Source: Streptomyces sp. LHD-70
GTDB taxonomy: Bacteria > Actinomycetota > Actinomycetes > Streptomycetales > Streptomycetaceae
NCBI RefSeq assembly: GCF_031157275.1
Contig: NZ_JAVIFW010000003.1
Coordinates: 1 to 64,000 of the forward strand
Length of the DNA stretch: 64,000 nucleotides
Direction of reading: 5' to 3'
Position numbers and translations under genes: made by a program. Positions 27,094 to 35,340 of this stretch are shown here, piece by piece (the first letter of the stretch is position 1; the number at the start of each line of letters is the position of its first letter). A model generated the notes under the pieces. It was given only the letters and a program-made list of their open reading frames with translations, did no database searches and had not been told where the DNA came from.

Positions 27094-27755
27094 TCCGCGT
27101 ACTGCTCGCCGACGACCAGGTGCTCGTACGAGCCGGATTCAAGGCGCTGCTCGACGCCCAGTCGGACATCGAGGTCGCGGGGGAGGCGGCCGACGGCGAG
27201 GAGGCGGTGCGTCTGGTGCGCGAACTGCGGCCGGACGTGGTCCTGATGGACATCCGCATGCCGCAGCTCGACGGCCTCGCCGCGACCCGCGCCGTCACCG
27301 GGGACCCGGACCTGGAGCAGGTCAAGGTGGTCATGCTCACCACCTTCGAGCTGGACGAGTACGTCTTCGAGGCGATCCGCTCCGGCGCCTCCGGCTTCCT
27401 CGTCAAGGACACCGACCCCGATGAACTGCTGCGCGCGGTACGGGCGGTGGTGCACGGTGACGCGCTGCTCTCGCCCGGCGTGACCAGGCGGCTTATCGGC
27501 GAGTTCGCGGCCCGCTCCAAGGAGCCCGCGGCGGCGGACGCGCTGAGCCAACTCACCGAGCGGGAGCGGGAGGTGATGGCGCTCGTCGGCATCGGCCTGT
27601 CGAACGAGGAGATCGCCCGCCGCCTGGTCGTCAGCCCGCTCACCGCGAAGACCCACGTCAGCCGCACGATGGTCAAGCTGGGCGCCCGCGACCGTGCCCA
27701 ACTGGTAGTCCTCGCCTACGAGTCGGGCCTGGTCCGGCCGGGCTGGCTCGGCTGA
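27090..27755 (+). CDS. LuxR/NarL-type response regulator
   Basis: 221 residues from GTG 27090, overlapping the kinase stop as GTGA. The receiver domain has the acidic pair LLADDQ, phospho-acceptor Asp54 in VLMDIRMPQLDG, a Thr in MLTTFELDEYV and Lys in FLVKD. The C-terminus is a LuxR helix-turn-helix (LTEREREVMALVGIGLSNEE to VSPLTAKTHVSR). All switch residues are intact. It is the cognate partner of the preceding sensor kinase; its targets are unknown, and no obviously controlled gene is adjacent. Confidence 0.95.
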   Translation: MIRVLLADDQVLVRAGFKALLDAQSDIEVAGEAADGEEAVRLVRELRPDVVLMDIRMPQLDGLAATRAVTGDPDLEQVKVVMLTTFELDEYVFEAIRSGASGFLVKDTDPDELLRAVRAVVHGDALLSPGVTRRLIGEFAARSKEPAAADALSQLTEREREVMALVGIGLSNEEIARRLVVSPLTAKTHVSRTMVKLGARDRAQLVVLAYESGLVRPGWLG

Positions 27756-27768
27756 CCCGCTCTCTCCC

Positions 27769-28509
27769 CTACGACCAGGTGACCGCCGAAGTCTCCCGCC
27801 ACAGCCGGGCGAGGCCCGGGTCGCCGGTGAGGCGAGGGGCCGGGAGCCGGTTCCACAGGGAGAGGTAGACCCGCGCGGCCGGGCCGCTCAACTCGCAGTC
27901 GGCCTCGCCCTCCTCATCACGCGTGGTGACCGGGGCGTCCTGCGAGAGCCGTACGGTCCACACGTCATCGGTGTCGGTGGCACGCACCCGCAGCACCGCG
28001 GGCTTCTCGGTGCGGACCTCGCTGCGCCGGCGGGCGTGGAAGCCGCGCAGGAGTTCGTCGATGCCGTCGACGGCGAAGCCGGGGGAGATCGCCACATGGC
28101 TCGTGCTCAGGCGGGCCGACTCGGCGTCCACCCGGTGCACGGTCGTCTCGTGCGCCTGCCGCCGGGCCCAGAACGCCAGCGGGGACGGCGCGGGCAGGAA
28201 CGTCCAGCAGTCCAGGTCGGCCGGGGCCGAGGTGAGCGCGTCGACGAGGGCGGCGTGGCCGGTGCGGAACCATTCGAGCAGCTCCTTCCCGTCGAGGTCG
28301 GGGAGGCCGCCGTCGGGGTGGTACGAGGTGTGCCCCTCGGCGACGTACGCGGTGGCCCAGCGGTGCACCATGCCCGTGTGCCGCAGCAGGTCACGGACCT
28401 GCCAGCCGGGGCAGGTGGCCACGGCCGCGCCGGGCCCGGCCTCCTCCGCGGCATGGGCGAGCAACCGGCCTTCCCGGTCCAGGACTTGGACGTGTTCGAC
28501 AGTCTTCAT
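27769..28509 (-). CDS. Maleylpyruvate isomerase-family mycothiol-dependent enzyme
   Basis: 246 residues from ATG 28509. The MDMPI N-terminal domain is clear: VATCPGWQVRDLLRHTGMVH carries the first metal His, and FWARRQAHETTVHRVDAE carries the rest of the triad. The C-terminal MDMPI_C domain follows. Such proteins use a divalent metal and mycothiol to isomerise or conjugate substrates. No ring-cleavage gene adjoins it, so maleylpyruvate is unlikely to be the actual substrate. It is convergent with the two-component operon (13 bp gap). Confidence 0.9.
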   Translation of the reverse strand: MKTVEHVQVLDREGRLLAHAAEEAGPGAAVATCPGWQVRDLLRHTGMVHRWATAYVAEGHTSYHPDGGLPDLDGKELLEWFRTGHAALVDALTSAPADLDCWTFLPAPSPLAFWARRQAHETTVHRVDAESARLSTSHVAISPGFAVDGIDELLRGFHARRRSEVRTEKPAVLRVRATDTDDVWTVRLSQDAPVTTRDEEGEADCELSGPAARVYLSLWNRLPAPRLTGDPGLARLWRETSAVTWS

Positions 28510-28568
28510 GGCCAGATGATGCCCCCGCTACAGGTGGCTAGGCGGCGCTGTCCCACGTTCCGGAAGGT

Positions 28569-29771
28569 TCACTCCCGTACGCCCGCGCCCCGCACCGCGT
28601 ACCCGATCACCGCCGAGACCGCGGCCAGGACCGCCACGCTGGTCAGGGCCACGGGCAGCGAGAACCAGTCCGCCATGAAGCCGATGGCGGGCGGGCCGAG
28701 GAGCATGCCGCCGTAGCCGAGCGTGGACGCGGCGGCGACCCCGCTCGGGCCGGCGAGAGCACCGGCGCGCTCGATCGCGACCGGGAAGATGTTGGCGAGG
28801 CCGAGCCCCGTGATCGTGAAGCCGACCAGCGTCGCCCCCACCGAGGGCGCGAGCGCGCCGACGAGCATGCCGACCGCGGCCGTCGCGCCGCCCGCCACCA
28901 ACGTCCGGGTCTGGCCGAGGCGTTCGAGGAGCGTCGTGCCGGTGAGGCGGCCGACCGTCATGGCGAGCGCGAACACCGAGTACCCGGCGGCCGCGACACC
29001 GGGGTGTGCGCCGAGGTCCTGCTGCAGATGCAGCGCGCCCCAGTCGGCGAGCGCGCCCTCGCCGTACGCCGTGCACAGCGCGATCAGGCCGAAGACGGCG
29101 ACGATCCAGCGCGTACGGCCGCCGGGGCGCGGGGACTCGGCCGTGGCCGGCCGGTCGGCGGAGGCCGGGATGGAGTGGCGCAGCAGCGTCGGTGCGGCGG
29201 CCGCGGTGATCAGCAGGCCGAGGACGGTCAGGCCGAGCAGGTGCCGGGTGGGGGAGAGGTGTCCCGCGACCAGGCCGCCGAGACCGGCGCCGAGCATGCC
29301 GCCGAGGCTGAACGCGGCGTGGAAGCTGGGCATCACGGGCCGGCGCAGGGCGCGGACGAGGTCGACGGCGGCGCTGTTCATCGCCACGTTGATGCCGCCG
29401 TAGGCCGCGCCGAAGACGAGCAGCACCGCGCCGAGCGCGAGCGGGGAGCCGGTCAGCGGGGGCAGCGCGACACTGAGCGGCATCAGGACGCCGCAGGCCA
29501 CGGTCACGGCACGGCTGCCGTAGCGGCGACAGAGCCGGCCGGTCAGGGTCATCGTGATCACGGCGCCGGCCGAGACGCCGAGCAGGGCGAGCCCGAGATC
29601 ACTGGCGGACGCCCCGGTCTGCTCCTTGATCGAGGGGATCCGCACGACCCAGCCCGCGAAGATGAACCCGTCGAGCGCGAAGAAGGCGGTCAGGGCGAGC
29701 CGGAGGCGCTTGAGGGTCGCGGTGCGCGGGTCGTCGGACGCCGTCGTCCTGAGTTTGTTTAGTATCGGCAC
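28569..29771 (-). CDS. MFS transporter
   Basis: About 400 residues if started at GTG 29771. The gene has 12 hydrophobic helices, for example LALTAFFALDGFIFAGWVVR, LGLALLGVSAGAVITMTLTG (followed by RLCRRYGSR, the MFS loop 2-3 signature) and LAGPSGVAAASTLGYGGMLL. The pattern matches the YbjJ/fucose-permease-like group of small MFS proteins. Direction and substrate are unknown. The start region overlaps an AT-rich stretch (TTTGTTTAGTATCGG) shared with the divergent alkB promoter, so a shared regulator is possible. A later in-frame start cannot be excluded. Confidence 0.85.
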   Translation of the reverse strand: MPILNKLRTTASDDPRTATLKRLRLALTAFFALDGFIFAGWVVRIPSIKEQTGASASDLGLALLGVSAGAVITMTLTGRLCRRYGSRAVTVACGVLMPLSVALPPLTGSPLALGAVLLVFGAAYGGINVAMNSAAVDLVRALRRPVMPSFHAAFSLGGMLGAGLGGLVAGHLSPTRHLLGLTVLGLLITAAAAPTLLRHSIPASADRPATAESPRPGGRTRWIVAVFGLIALCTAYGEGALADWGALHLQQDLGAHPGVAAAGYSVFALAMTVGRLTGTTLLERLGQTRTLVAGGATAAVGMLVGALAPSVGATLVGFTITGLGLANIFPVAIERAGALAGPSGVAAASTLGYGGMLLGPPAIGFMADWFSLPVALTSVAVLAAVSAVIGYAVRGAGVRE

Positions 29772-29816
29772 AAAATCAGCGTACGGGCCGGGCGGGGGTA
29801 CGGGCAAAGCGCCCTG

Positions 29817-29822
29817 GACAAT
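29817..29822 (+). promoter_or_regulatory. -10 element of a leaderless alkB transcript
   Basis: GACAAT is followed by exactly 7 bp and then ATG 29830; no ribosome site is present. Confidence 0.45.
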
Positions 29823-29829
29823 GGGAACC

Positions 29830-30528
29830 ATGCAGGACCGCCCCGAGCGCCCCGGCCGCCCCGAGCGCCCCGATGAGCTGTTCGCCCTCCCCCGCGAGCG
29901 GACCGAGATCGCCCCCGGCGCCGTGCACGTCCCGGACTGGCTCGGCCCGCAGCGGCAGCGGGAGTTGGTCGCCGCCTGCCGTGACTGGTCGAGGCCCCCC
30001 GCCGGACTGCGCACCGTGCGCACACCGGGCGGCGGCGAGATGACCGCCCGGCAGGTGTGCCTGGGCTGGCACTGGTACCCGTACGGCTACGCCCGCACCG
30101 TCGTCGACGGGGACGGCGCCCCGGTCAAGCCGTTCCCCGACCTGCTCGGCAGGCTCGCGCGGGAGGCCGTGCGCGCGGCGTACGGACCGGACCTCGCGCC
30201 CGGCGCGTACGACATCGCGCTGGTCAACTTCTACGGCGAGCAGGCGCACATGGGCATGCACCGCGACAGCGACGAGCGGGCCGACGACCCCGTGGTCTCG
30301 CTCAGCCTCGGCGACACCTGCCTGTTCCGCTTCGGCAACACCGAGTCGCGGGGCCGCCCTTACACCGATGTGGAACTGCGCAGCGGCGACCTCTTCGTCT
30401 TCGGCGGACCCTCGCGGTTCGCGTACCACGGCGTGCCCAAGGTGTGGCCGGGCAGCGGAAGCGGCGCCATCGGGATGGAGCGAGGTCGGCTCAACATCAC
30501 ACTGAGAGTCTCCGGACTCCAGGGCTGA
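29830..30528 (+). CDS. alkB: AlkB-type Fe(II)/2-oxoglutarate dioxygenase (alkylated nucleic acid repair)
   Basis: 232 residues from ATG 29830 (an in-frame ATG at 29821 is possible). It carries the iron triad His144-x-Asp146 (MGMHRDSDE) and His200 (AYHGVP), with the 2-oxoglutarate Arg in the final RGRLNITLRVSG. VCLGWHWYPYGY and the NFYGEQAHMG stretch match the nucleotide-recognition region of bacterial AlkB. It removes methyl groups from 1-methyladenine and 3-methylcytosine by oxidation. It is divergent from the MFS gene and followed 30 bp later by a ROK regulator in the same direction, with no known link. Confidence 0.92.
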   Translation: MQDRPERPGRPERPDELFALPRERTEIAPGAVHVPDWLGPQRQRELVAACRDWSRPPAGLRTVRTPGGGEMTARQVCLGWHWYPYGYARTVVDGDGAPVKPFPDLLGRLAREAVRAAYGPDLAPGAYDIALVNFYGEQAHMGMHRDSDERADDPVVSLSLGDTCLFRFGNTESRGRPYTDVELRSGDLFVFGGPSRFAYHGVPKVWPGSGSGAIGMERGRLNITLRVSGLQG

Positions 30529-30558
30529 GCCGTGCCCGATCATGGGAGACTCGCCTGC

Positions 30559-31791
30559 ATGAACGGCAAGGCGGCGTCCGGTGAGGCGGCTCAGGTGGCC
30601 ACGCGGAATCGACTGGAGAGAGGGCGCGGCGCACTCGGCCCCGCACTCGAACTCGTACACACCGGACGCGCCCCCACCCGCGCCGTCCTCACCGCCGAAC
30701 TGGGCGTCACCCGCGCCACGGCGGGCGCCGTCGCCGCCGAGCTGGAGGCGCTCGGCCTGATCCGCGTCGAGCCCGGAGCCGCCGCCGGCGCGCAGGGCCG
30801 CCCCTCGCACCGCCTGGTGGTCGCCGACGACGGCCCGGTCGTGCTCGCCGCCCAGGTGCACGCCGACGGATACCGCGCGGCGCTCGTCGGCCTCGGCGGC
30901 ACCATCGCCGCCACCGCGCCCGGCTGCGAGACCATCGACGCCGACCCGGCGCAGATCCTCGGCTCGCTCGTCGAGGCCGGAGTGGAACTCCTTGAGCAGA
31001 CCGGGCGGCGCTGTGTCGGCGCCGGGCTCGCCGTGCCGTCGGCGGTCGCCGAGCCCGAGGGCCAGGCGCTCAACCCGCTCCACCTGGCCTGGCCGGTGGG
31101 CGCCCCGGTCCGCGAGATCTTCGCCGAGCGGGTACGGGCAGCGGGCCTCGCCGGTCCCGCGTTCACCGGCAACGATGTCAACCTCGCCGCGCTCGCCGAG
31201 CACCGCCACGGCGCCGGCCGAGGCTCCGCCGACCTGCTGTGCGTGGCGACGGGGCACCGGGGCGTGGGCGGCGCGCTCGTCCTCGACGGCCGTCTGCACA
31301 CCGGGAGTTCGGGCCTCGCCCTGGAGGTCGGCCACCTCACCGTCAACCCCGAGGGCCGCCCCTGCTACTGCGGCAGCCGCGGCTGCCTGGACGTCGAGGC
31401 CGACCCGCTGGCGTTCCTCACCGCCGCGGGCCGCGCCCCCGGCCCCGAGGTCTCACTCCTCAAGGAGTCCCGCGAACTGCTCACGCACGAGTACGACGAC
31501 CCGTCGGTACGCGCGGCCGCCGCCGAGCTCATCGACCGCCTCGGCCTCGGCCTCGCCGGCCTGGTCAACATCCTCAACCCGGACCGCATCATCCTCGGCG
31601 GCCTGCACCGCGAACTCCTCGCCGCGGACCCGGAACGCCTGCGCGCCGTGGTCGCCGACCGCAGCCTGTGGGGCCGCAGCGGCGGCGTCCCGATCCTCCC
31701 CTGCACCCTCGACCACAACAGCCTGGTCGGCGCGGCGGAACTGGCCTGGCAGCCGGTGCTCGACGACCCGCTGGGGGCGCTGGCGGGGTAG
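30559..31791 (+). CDS. ROK-family transcriptional regulator
   Basis: 410 residues from ATG 30559. The N-terminal winged helix (ALGPALELVHTGRAPTRAVL, ELGVTRATAGAVAAELEALG, LIRVEPG) marks a repressor rather than a kinase. The C-terminal ROK domain keeps the zinc motif CYCGSRGCLDVEA and GVGGALVLDGRLHTGSSGL, while the phosphate loop is degraded (AAQVHADGYRAALVG in place of DIGGTK), so it should bind a sugar ligand without phosphorylating it. No sugar gene is adjacent and its operon is unknown. It is the second ROK protein in the window. Confidence 0.9.
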   Translation: MNGKAASGEAAQVATRNRLERGRGALGPALELVHTGRAPTRAVLTAELGVTRATAGAVAAELEALGLIRVEPGAAAGAQGRPSHRLVVADDGPVVLAAQVHADGYRAALVGLGGTIAATAPGCETIDADPAQILGSLVEAGVELLEQTGRRCVGAGLAVPSAVAEPEGQALNPLHLAWPVGAPVREIFAERVRAAGLAGPAFTGNDVNLAALAEHRHGAGRGSADLLCVATGHRGVGGALVLDGRLHTGSSGLALEVGHLTVNPEGRPCYCGSRGCLDVEADPLAFLTAAGRAPGPEVSLLKESRELLTHEYDDPSVRAAAAELIDRLGLGLAGLVNILNPDRIILGGLHRELLAADPERLRAVVADRSLWGRSGGVPILPCTLDHNSLVGAAELAWQPVLDDPLGALAG

Positions 31792-31794
31792 GTC

Positions 31795-31860
31795 GGGGAG
31801 CGGGGAGCGGGGAGCGGGGGTCGGGGGTCGGGGGCCGGGAGTCGGGGGCCGGGGGGCGCC
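31795..31860. repeat. G-rich short tandem repeat after the ROK regulator
   Basis: Repeats of GGGAGCGGGGAGCGGGG pass into GGGGGTCGGGGGCCGGGAGT-like units. A G-rich tract of this kind could form quadruplexes and lies between two convergent gene ends. Confidence 0.8.
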
Positions 31861-31873
31861 GGAAGGGGCGCGC

Positions 31874-32834
31874 CTACCGCCACTCCACCCCGAAGGCCCG
31901 AGCCGCGTTCTCCGTCAGCAGGCGGTCCAACTGGCCCTTCCCCAGGGCGAGTTCGAGCCGCGGACGCAGCCGCCGCAACAGGTACGCCATGCCCGGAGTC
32001 TCCGGCGTGGTCGTGTCCCCGCCGAGCAGCAGCCGGTTGCCGAAGCCCGCCTCGGCCAGGGCCCGTCTCCCCGATCTTTGCGGATCAGGCCGCGGAGATC
32101 GGGGAGACGGGCCCTGGCGCCGTCAGCTGATCCGGCAGGCGCCAGTCCGTGGCGTGGTGGGCGCGCGAAGGGCCGTCGAACACCAGGAACGCACCGCTGC
32201 GCGCCGCCTCCCGCTGCTCGACCGGATCCGGCGACTGCCCCAGGTGCCCGAGCAGCACCCGCTCCGGCGCCACCCCCAACTCCCCGCAGAGCAGGTCGAG
32301 TACGTCGAGGGCGCCGGTGCCCAGCTCCAGGTGTACGGCGATCGGCGCGCCCGTGCGGTGGTGGGCGCGCGCGGCCGCCGTCATCGTGCGCCGGGCGTGC
32401 GCGTCGACCCCGTGGAAGGCTCCGGCCACCTTGACGAGACCGGCCCGTACCGACGTACCCGCGATGCCCTCCGTCAGCTCGGCGGTGAACAGCTCGGCGA
32501 GCCGGTCCACGTCGAGGCGGTCCAGCAACTCCCGGGCGTACTGCGCCGCTTGGTGCAGCCCGGTCGCCGCCACGATCCGGACGCCGCTGTCGGCCGCGAG
32601 GCGCGCGAGCTCCGCCGCCCCGCGCCCCATGCCGTACGGAGTCCACTGCACCACCGCGTTCCCGCCGAGCTCCCGGAACGCGCGCAGCCGGGCGGCGGCC
32701 TCCTGCGGATCGTCGAGTTCCTTGCCGGGCAGGTGCGGGCTGCGCAGGAAGAGGTGGTCGTGGGCGTCGCACACGCCTAGTTCGGCGGGCGGCAGATCGC
32801 CGAGCACGGTGCGGACGGCGGGCGTCGTCGTCAT
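31874..32834 (-). pseudogene. Phosphotriesterase-like amidohydrolase disrupted by a hairpin insertion
   Basis: From ATG 32834 the product shows the phosphotriesterase family start (LGVCDAHDHLFLRSPHLPG, first metal site HDH), VRAGLVKVAGAFHG (bridging-Lys region), PIAVHLELGTGALDVL and GHLGQSPDPVEQ. It then reaches DWRLPDQLTA and runs into stop codons inside a 64-bp perfect hairpin. Beyond the hairpin the gene resumes in another frame as ALAEAGFGNRLLLGGDTTTP (the last metal-Asp motif) and ends RAFGVEWR at 31874. An intact gene would encode about 300 residues. The metal ligands are split between the two parts, so the product as it stands cannot fold as a complete TIM barrel. It overlaps the upstream DUF4865 gene as ATGA. 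Confidence 0.85.
32055..32118. repeat. Perfect 23-bp inverted repeat (hairpin) inserted in the hydrolase gene
   Basis: Arms 32055-32077 and 32096-32118 are exact complements (left arm begins GCCAGGGCCCGTCTCCCCGA) around an 18-base loop. Removing roughly 58 bases would restore a continuous reading frame DQLTA-LAEAGFG. The loop also contains CGGATCAGG, which repeats part of the host sequence beside it, hinting at a fold-back replication error rather than a transposon. Confidence 0.88.
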
Positions 32835-33415
32835 CGCGACCCTCCCGCGAGCGCGGCGCGTTCGGGCGCGGACACATGCAGGACGCGGTACACCTCACCG
32901 CTTGGGGCGGAGGGCGGCGGCGCGGACCACAGCGAGAAGTGCGTCAACTCCCAGTGGTGCGGGTCGAGTACGACCGCCGCACACACGGCACCGGTCTCGT
33001 CCGCCGTCTGCCGGGCAATGTCCGAGGCTGCCCCGAGCGCCTCCGCCACGTCCGCGTCGACCGGCAGCCGCTCCCGCAGGCGTACGGCGAACCGCGCCTC
33101 CTCGCCGGCCGCGCGCCCCTCCACGTACACGTGCCCGTTGCCGTGCCGAACCGTCGGGCGGCCGAAGTCGGCGCACAGGCCCCGGAATCCGGGCCCGGCG
33201 AGGAACGCGGCCATCGGGGCGGAGCCGGACCAGAGGTAGAACGGCGCGTACTGGTTCACCGGCGAACCGTCCTGGCCGCGCTCCCGCACCAGATAGGCCT
33301 TGAACCCGAGCCCGGGCAGGTCGTCGAGCGGATGGCCCTTGGTCTTCACGCGCTCGTGGATGACGCCCATGTCGTAGTCGGCGGGAAGGGTGATCTCGTA
33401 CTGCATGGCGTGCAC
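32831..33415 (-). CDS. DUF4865 family protein
   Basis: 194 residues from GTG 33415, with GAGGAG 6 bp upstream (ATG 33406 lacks one). The start MQYEITLPADYDMGVIHERV, then GFKAYLVRERG, QYAPFYLWSG, GPGFRGLCADFGRP and DPHHWELTHFSLW are typical of DUF4865, a compact two-repeat fold of unknown activity often found beside TetR regulators and tautomerase or hydrolase genes. Its stop overlaps the start of the phosphotriesterase-like gene, so both form one unit below the TetR gene. Likely role: enzyme of a small inducible detoxification or catabolic module (inference). Confidence 0.88.
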   Translation of the reverse strand: MHAMQYEITLPADYDMGVIHERVKTKGHPLDDLPGLGFKAYLVRERGQDGSPVNQYAPFYLWSGSAPMAAFLAGPGFRGLCADFGRPTVRHGNGHVYVEGRAAGEEARFAVRLRERLPVDADVAEALGAASDIARQTADETGAVCAAVVLDPHHWELTHFSLWSAPPPSAPSGEVYRVLHVSAPERAALAGGSR

Positions 33416-33444
33416 GGGCGGCTCCTCGGCTGCGTCCGGGACGG

Positions 33445-33496
33445 GGTGTGCTCGGGCGGGTCAGGTGTGGGGTGTGCTCGGATGGGTCAGGTGTGG
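33445..33496. repeat. Direct repeat, 26 bp x 2, at the tetR 3' end
   Basis: Two 26-bp units (33445-33470 and 33471-33496) differ at two positions; each contains GGGTCAGGTGTGG. The second unit covers the last codons of tetR, so the repeat duplicates its C-terminal end. Confidence 0.85.
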
Positions 33497-34047
33497 GGGC
33501 GGAGCAGCGCGAGCGCGCCGCGCACGGCCGTGTCGAACGCCTCCGGGCTGCCCGACGAACGGGCCAGGACATAGCCGCCCTGGACGGTGGCCACGAGCAG
33601 GGCGGCGGTCTCGTCCGGGTCGAGACCGGGCGGGAACTCGCCCTGGTCCAGGCCCTCTTGGACGATCTCCGCGAGCCGGCCGCGGAGCCAGCCGAGCGTC
33701 TCGTCCACGGGCGCGCGCAGCCGGTCGTCGGCGACGACGTCCGGGTCCATCGTCAGCCGCCCCACCGGACAGCCCCGCAGCACGTCCCGCTCGCGCGTCA
33801 GATACGCCGCGATCCGCTCGTACGCCGAACCCGCACCGCCGAGCGCACGCTCCGCGGCGCCGCGCAGCTCCTCCGCGGTCCGGGTGATCGCCGCGAGGGC
33901 GAGGTCGGGCTTGCCCTTGAAGTGGTGGTACATGCTGCCCTGCCCGGCGCCCGCCCGCTCCTGGATCGCCTTCGGGCTGGTGCCGACGTACCCGCGCTCC
34001 CAGAGAAGCTCGCGCGTGGACTCGATGAGTCGGTCCTGAGTGCTCAT
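33487..34047 (-). CDS. TetR-family transcriptional regulator
   Basis: 186 residues from ATG 34047. N-terminal helix-turn-helix: DRLIESTRELLWERGYVGTS, then IQERAGAGQGSMYHHFKGK. The C-terminal ligand domain has CPVGRLTMDPDVV, a cysteine-containing signature of the AcuR/NemR-like branch that can sense electrophiles. A near-perfect palindrome lies 11 bp upstream of the start. The next genes in the same direction are DUF4865 and the broken hydrolase, and the SHOCT/ABC operon is divergent. It most likely represses itself and the DUF4865 unit. Confidence 0.92.
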   Translation of the reverse strand: MSTQDRLIESTRELLWERGYVGTSPKAIQERAGAGQGSMYHHFKGKPDLALAAITRTAEELRGAAERALGGAGSAYERIAAYLTRERDVLRGCPVGRLTMDPDVVADDRLRAPVDETLGWLRGRLAEIVQEGLDQGEFPPGLDPDETAALLVATVQGGYVLARSSGSPEAFDTAVRGALALLRPHT

Positions 34048-34057
34048 GACAGCAGTT

Positions 34058-34073
34058 TACATACTAGTAGGTA
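34058..34073. promoter_or_regulatory. TetR operator candidate
   Basis: TACATACTAGTAGGTA is a 16-bp palindrome with one mismatched pair, centred on CTAG, 11 bp before tetR. Its AT content and ACTAGT core stand out from the GC-rich background and match TetR-type operators. Confidence 0.75.
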
Positions 34074-34255
34074 CAGATGGGGGAGAGGTGCTCTGAGCAG
34101 AGCGGGAAGCAGCCCGCGCCCCCTCCCGTACTCCCCGGGAGGTACGCGGACTGCCGCTGGCGGTACGACGACTCGGGCCCCCTCCGCGAGCGAGTCTCGA
34201 TGCATCACCAGCCATTACGGCGCGGCACTCGCCGCCACCGAGGAGATGAATCGAC

Positions 34256-34549
34256 ATGCAGACTCTGGCGAATTGGGACGGCGGGCCCGGCCCGTGGATC
34301 CTGTTCTTCCCGCTGATCTGGGCCGCCGTGATCGTCGGCGTCGTGACCCTGCTGCGCCGCACCGTCTGGCGCGGCCGGGGTCGCGGCCCGCAGTCCGGGC
34401 CCGACGCACAGTCGCCGATCACGGTGCTCGGCCACCGCTTCGCCTCCGGCGAGATCGACGAGGACGAGTACTGGCGGCGCCTGTCCGTCCTGGACGAGCA
34501 GTTCGGACGCAGCGCCGGCGGGCGCGGCAAGAAGGGCGGTGCGGCGTGA
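34256..34549 (+). CDS. SHOCT-domain small membrane protein
   Basis: 97 residues from ATG 34256, with GAGGAG 10 bp upstream. It has one membrane helix (PWILFFPLIWAAVIVGVVTL), an Arg-rich stretch and a C-terminal SHOCT motif (HRFASGEIDEDEYWRRLSVL). SHOCT helices are oligomerisation elements. The stop overlaps the start of the ABC ATPase gene, making it the first gene of a three-gene operon. Confidence 0.9.
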   Translation: MQTLANWDGGPGPWILFFPLIWAAVIVGVVTLLRRTVWRGRGRGPQSGPDAQSPITVLGHRFASGEIDEDEYWRRLSVLDEQFGRSAGGRGKKGGAA

Positions 34550-35340
34550 ACACCGCGCCCGCCCCAGATGTCGCGGCCCGGGTCGTCGACGCCGTGAAGG
34601 TGTACGGCAGCGGCGACACCGAAGTGAGGGCCCTGGACGGGGTGACCGTCGGCTTCCCGGCCGGCCGGTTCACCGCGATCATGGGGCCCTCGGGCTCCGG
34701 CAAATCCACCCTCATGCACTGCGCCGCCGGACTCGACACGCTCACCTCCGGCAGCGCGGCCATCGGCGGCACCGAACTGAGCTCCCTCGACGACCGCCGG
34801 CTCACCGTGCTCCGCCGCGACCGCGTCGGCTTCGTCTTCCAGGCGTTCAACCTGCTGCCCACGCTCACCGTCGCCGAGAACATCACGCTCCCCCTCGACC
34901 TCGCGGGCGCACGCGCCGACGCCGAGTGGATCGACGCGCTCGTGGACGTGGTCGGCCTGCGCGACCGGCTGCACCACCGGCCCTCCGAGCTCTCCGGCGG
35001 ACAGCAGCAACGCGTCGCCGTGGCACGGGCGTTCGCGGGCCGACCCGATGTCGTCTTCGCCGACGAACCCACCGGCAACCTCGACTCCCGCTCCGGCGCC
35101 GAGGTCCTCGGACTGCTCGCCCGCGCCGTACGGCAGATGGACCGCACCGTCGTCATGGTCACCCACGACCCGGTCGCCGCCGCCCACGCCGACGAGGTCG
35201 TCTTCCTCGCCGACGGCCGGCTCGTCGACCGCATGCCCGAGCCGACCGCGGAGCGCGTACTCGACCGCATGAAGGCCCTGGACGGCGCCCGCGGTGAGGC
35301 GGACATTCCGGATCGCCACACGCAAGGAGTGCCGTCATGA
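34546..35340 (+). CDS. ABC transporter ATP-binding protein (MacB/LolD type)
   Basis: 264 residues from GTG 34546, overlapping the previous stop. Complete ATPase motifs are present: Walker A IMGPSGSGKSTLMH, Q-loop VFQAFNLLPTLT, signature LSGGQQQR, Walker B VVFADEPTGNLDS and the H-loop VTHDP. The FNLLPTLTVAENI stretch is characteristic of the mechanotransmitting MacB/LolD/FtsE group, which drives FtsX-like permeases. The partner permease overlaps by 4 bp. Confidence 0.95.
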   Translation: MNTAPAPDVAARVVDAVKVYGSGDTEVRALDGVTVGFPAGRFTAIMGPSGSGKSTLMHCAAGLDTLTSGSAAIGGTELSSLDDRRLTVLRRDRVGFVFQAFNLLPTLTVAENITLPLDLAGARADAEWIDALVDVVGLRDRLHHRPSELSGGQQQRVAVARAFAGRPDVVFADEPTGNLDSRSGAEVLGLLARAVRQMDRTVVMVTHDPVAAAHADEVVFLADGRLVDRMPEPTAERVLDRMKALDGARGEADIPDRHTQGVPS

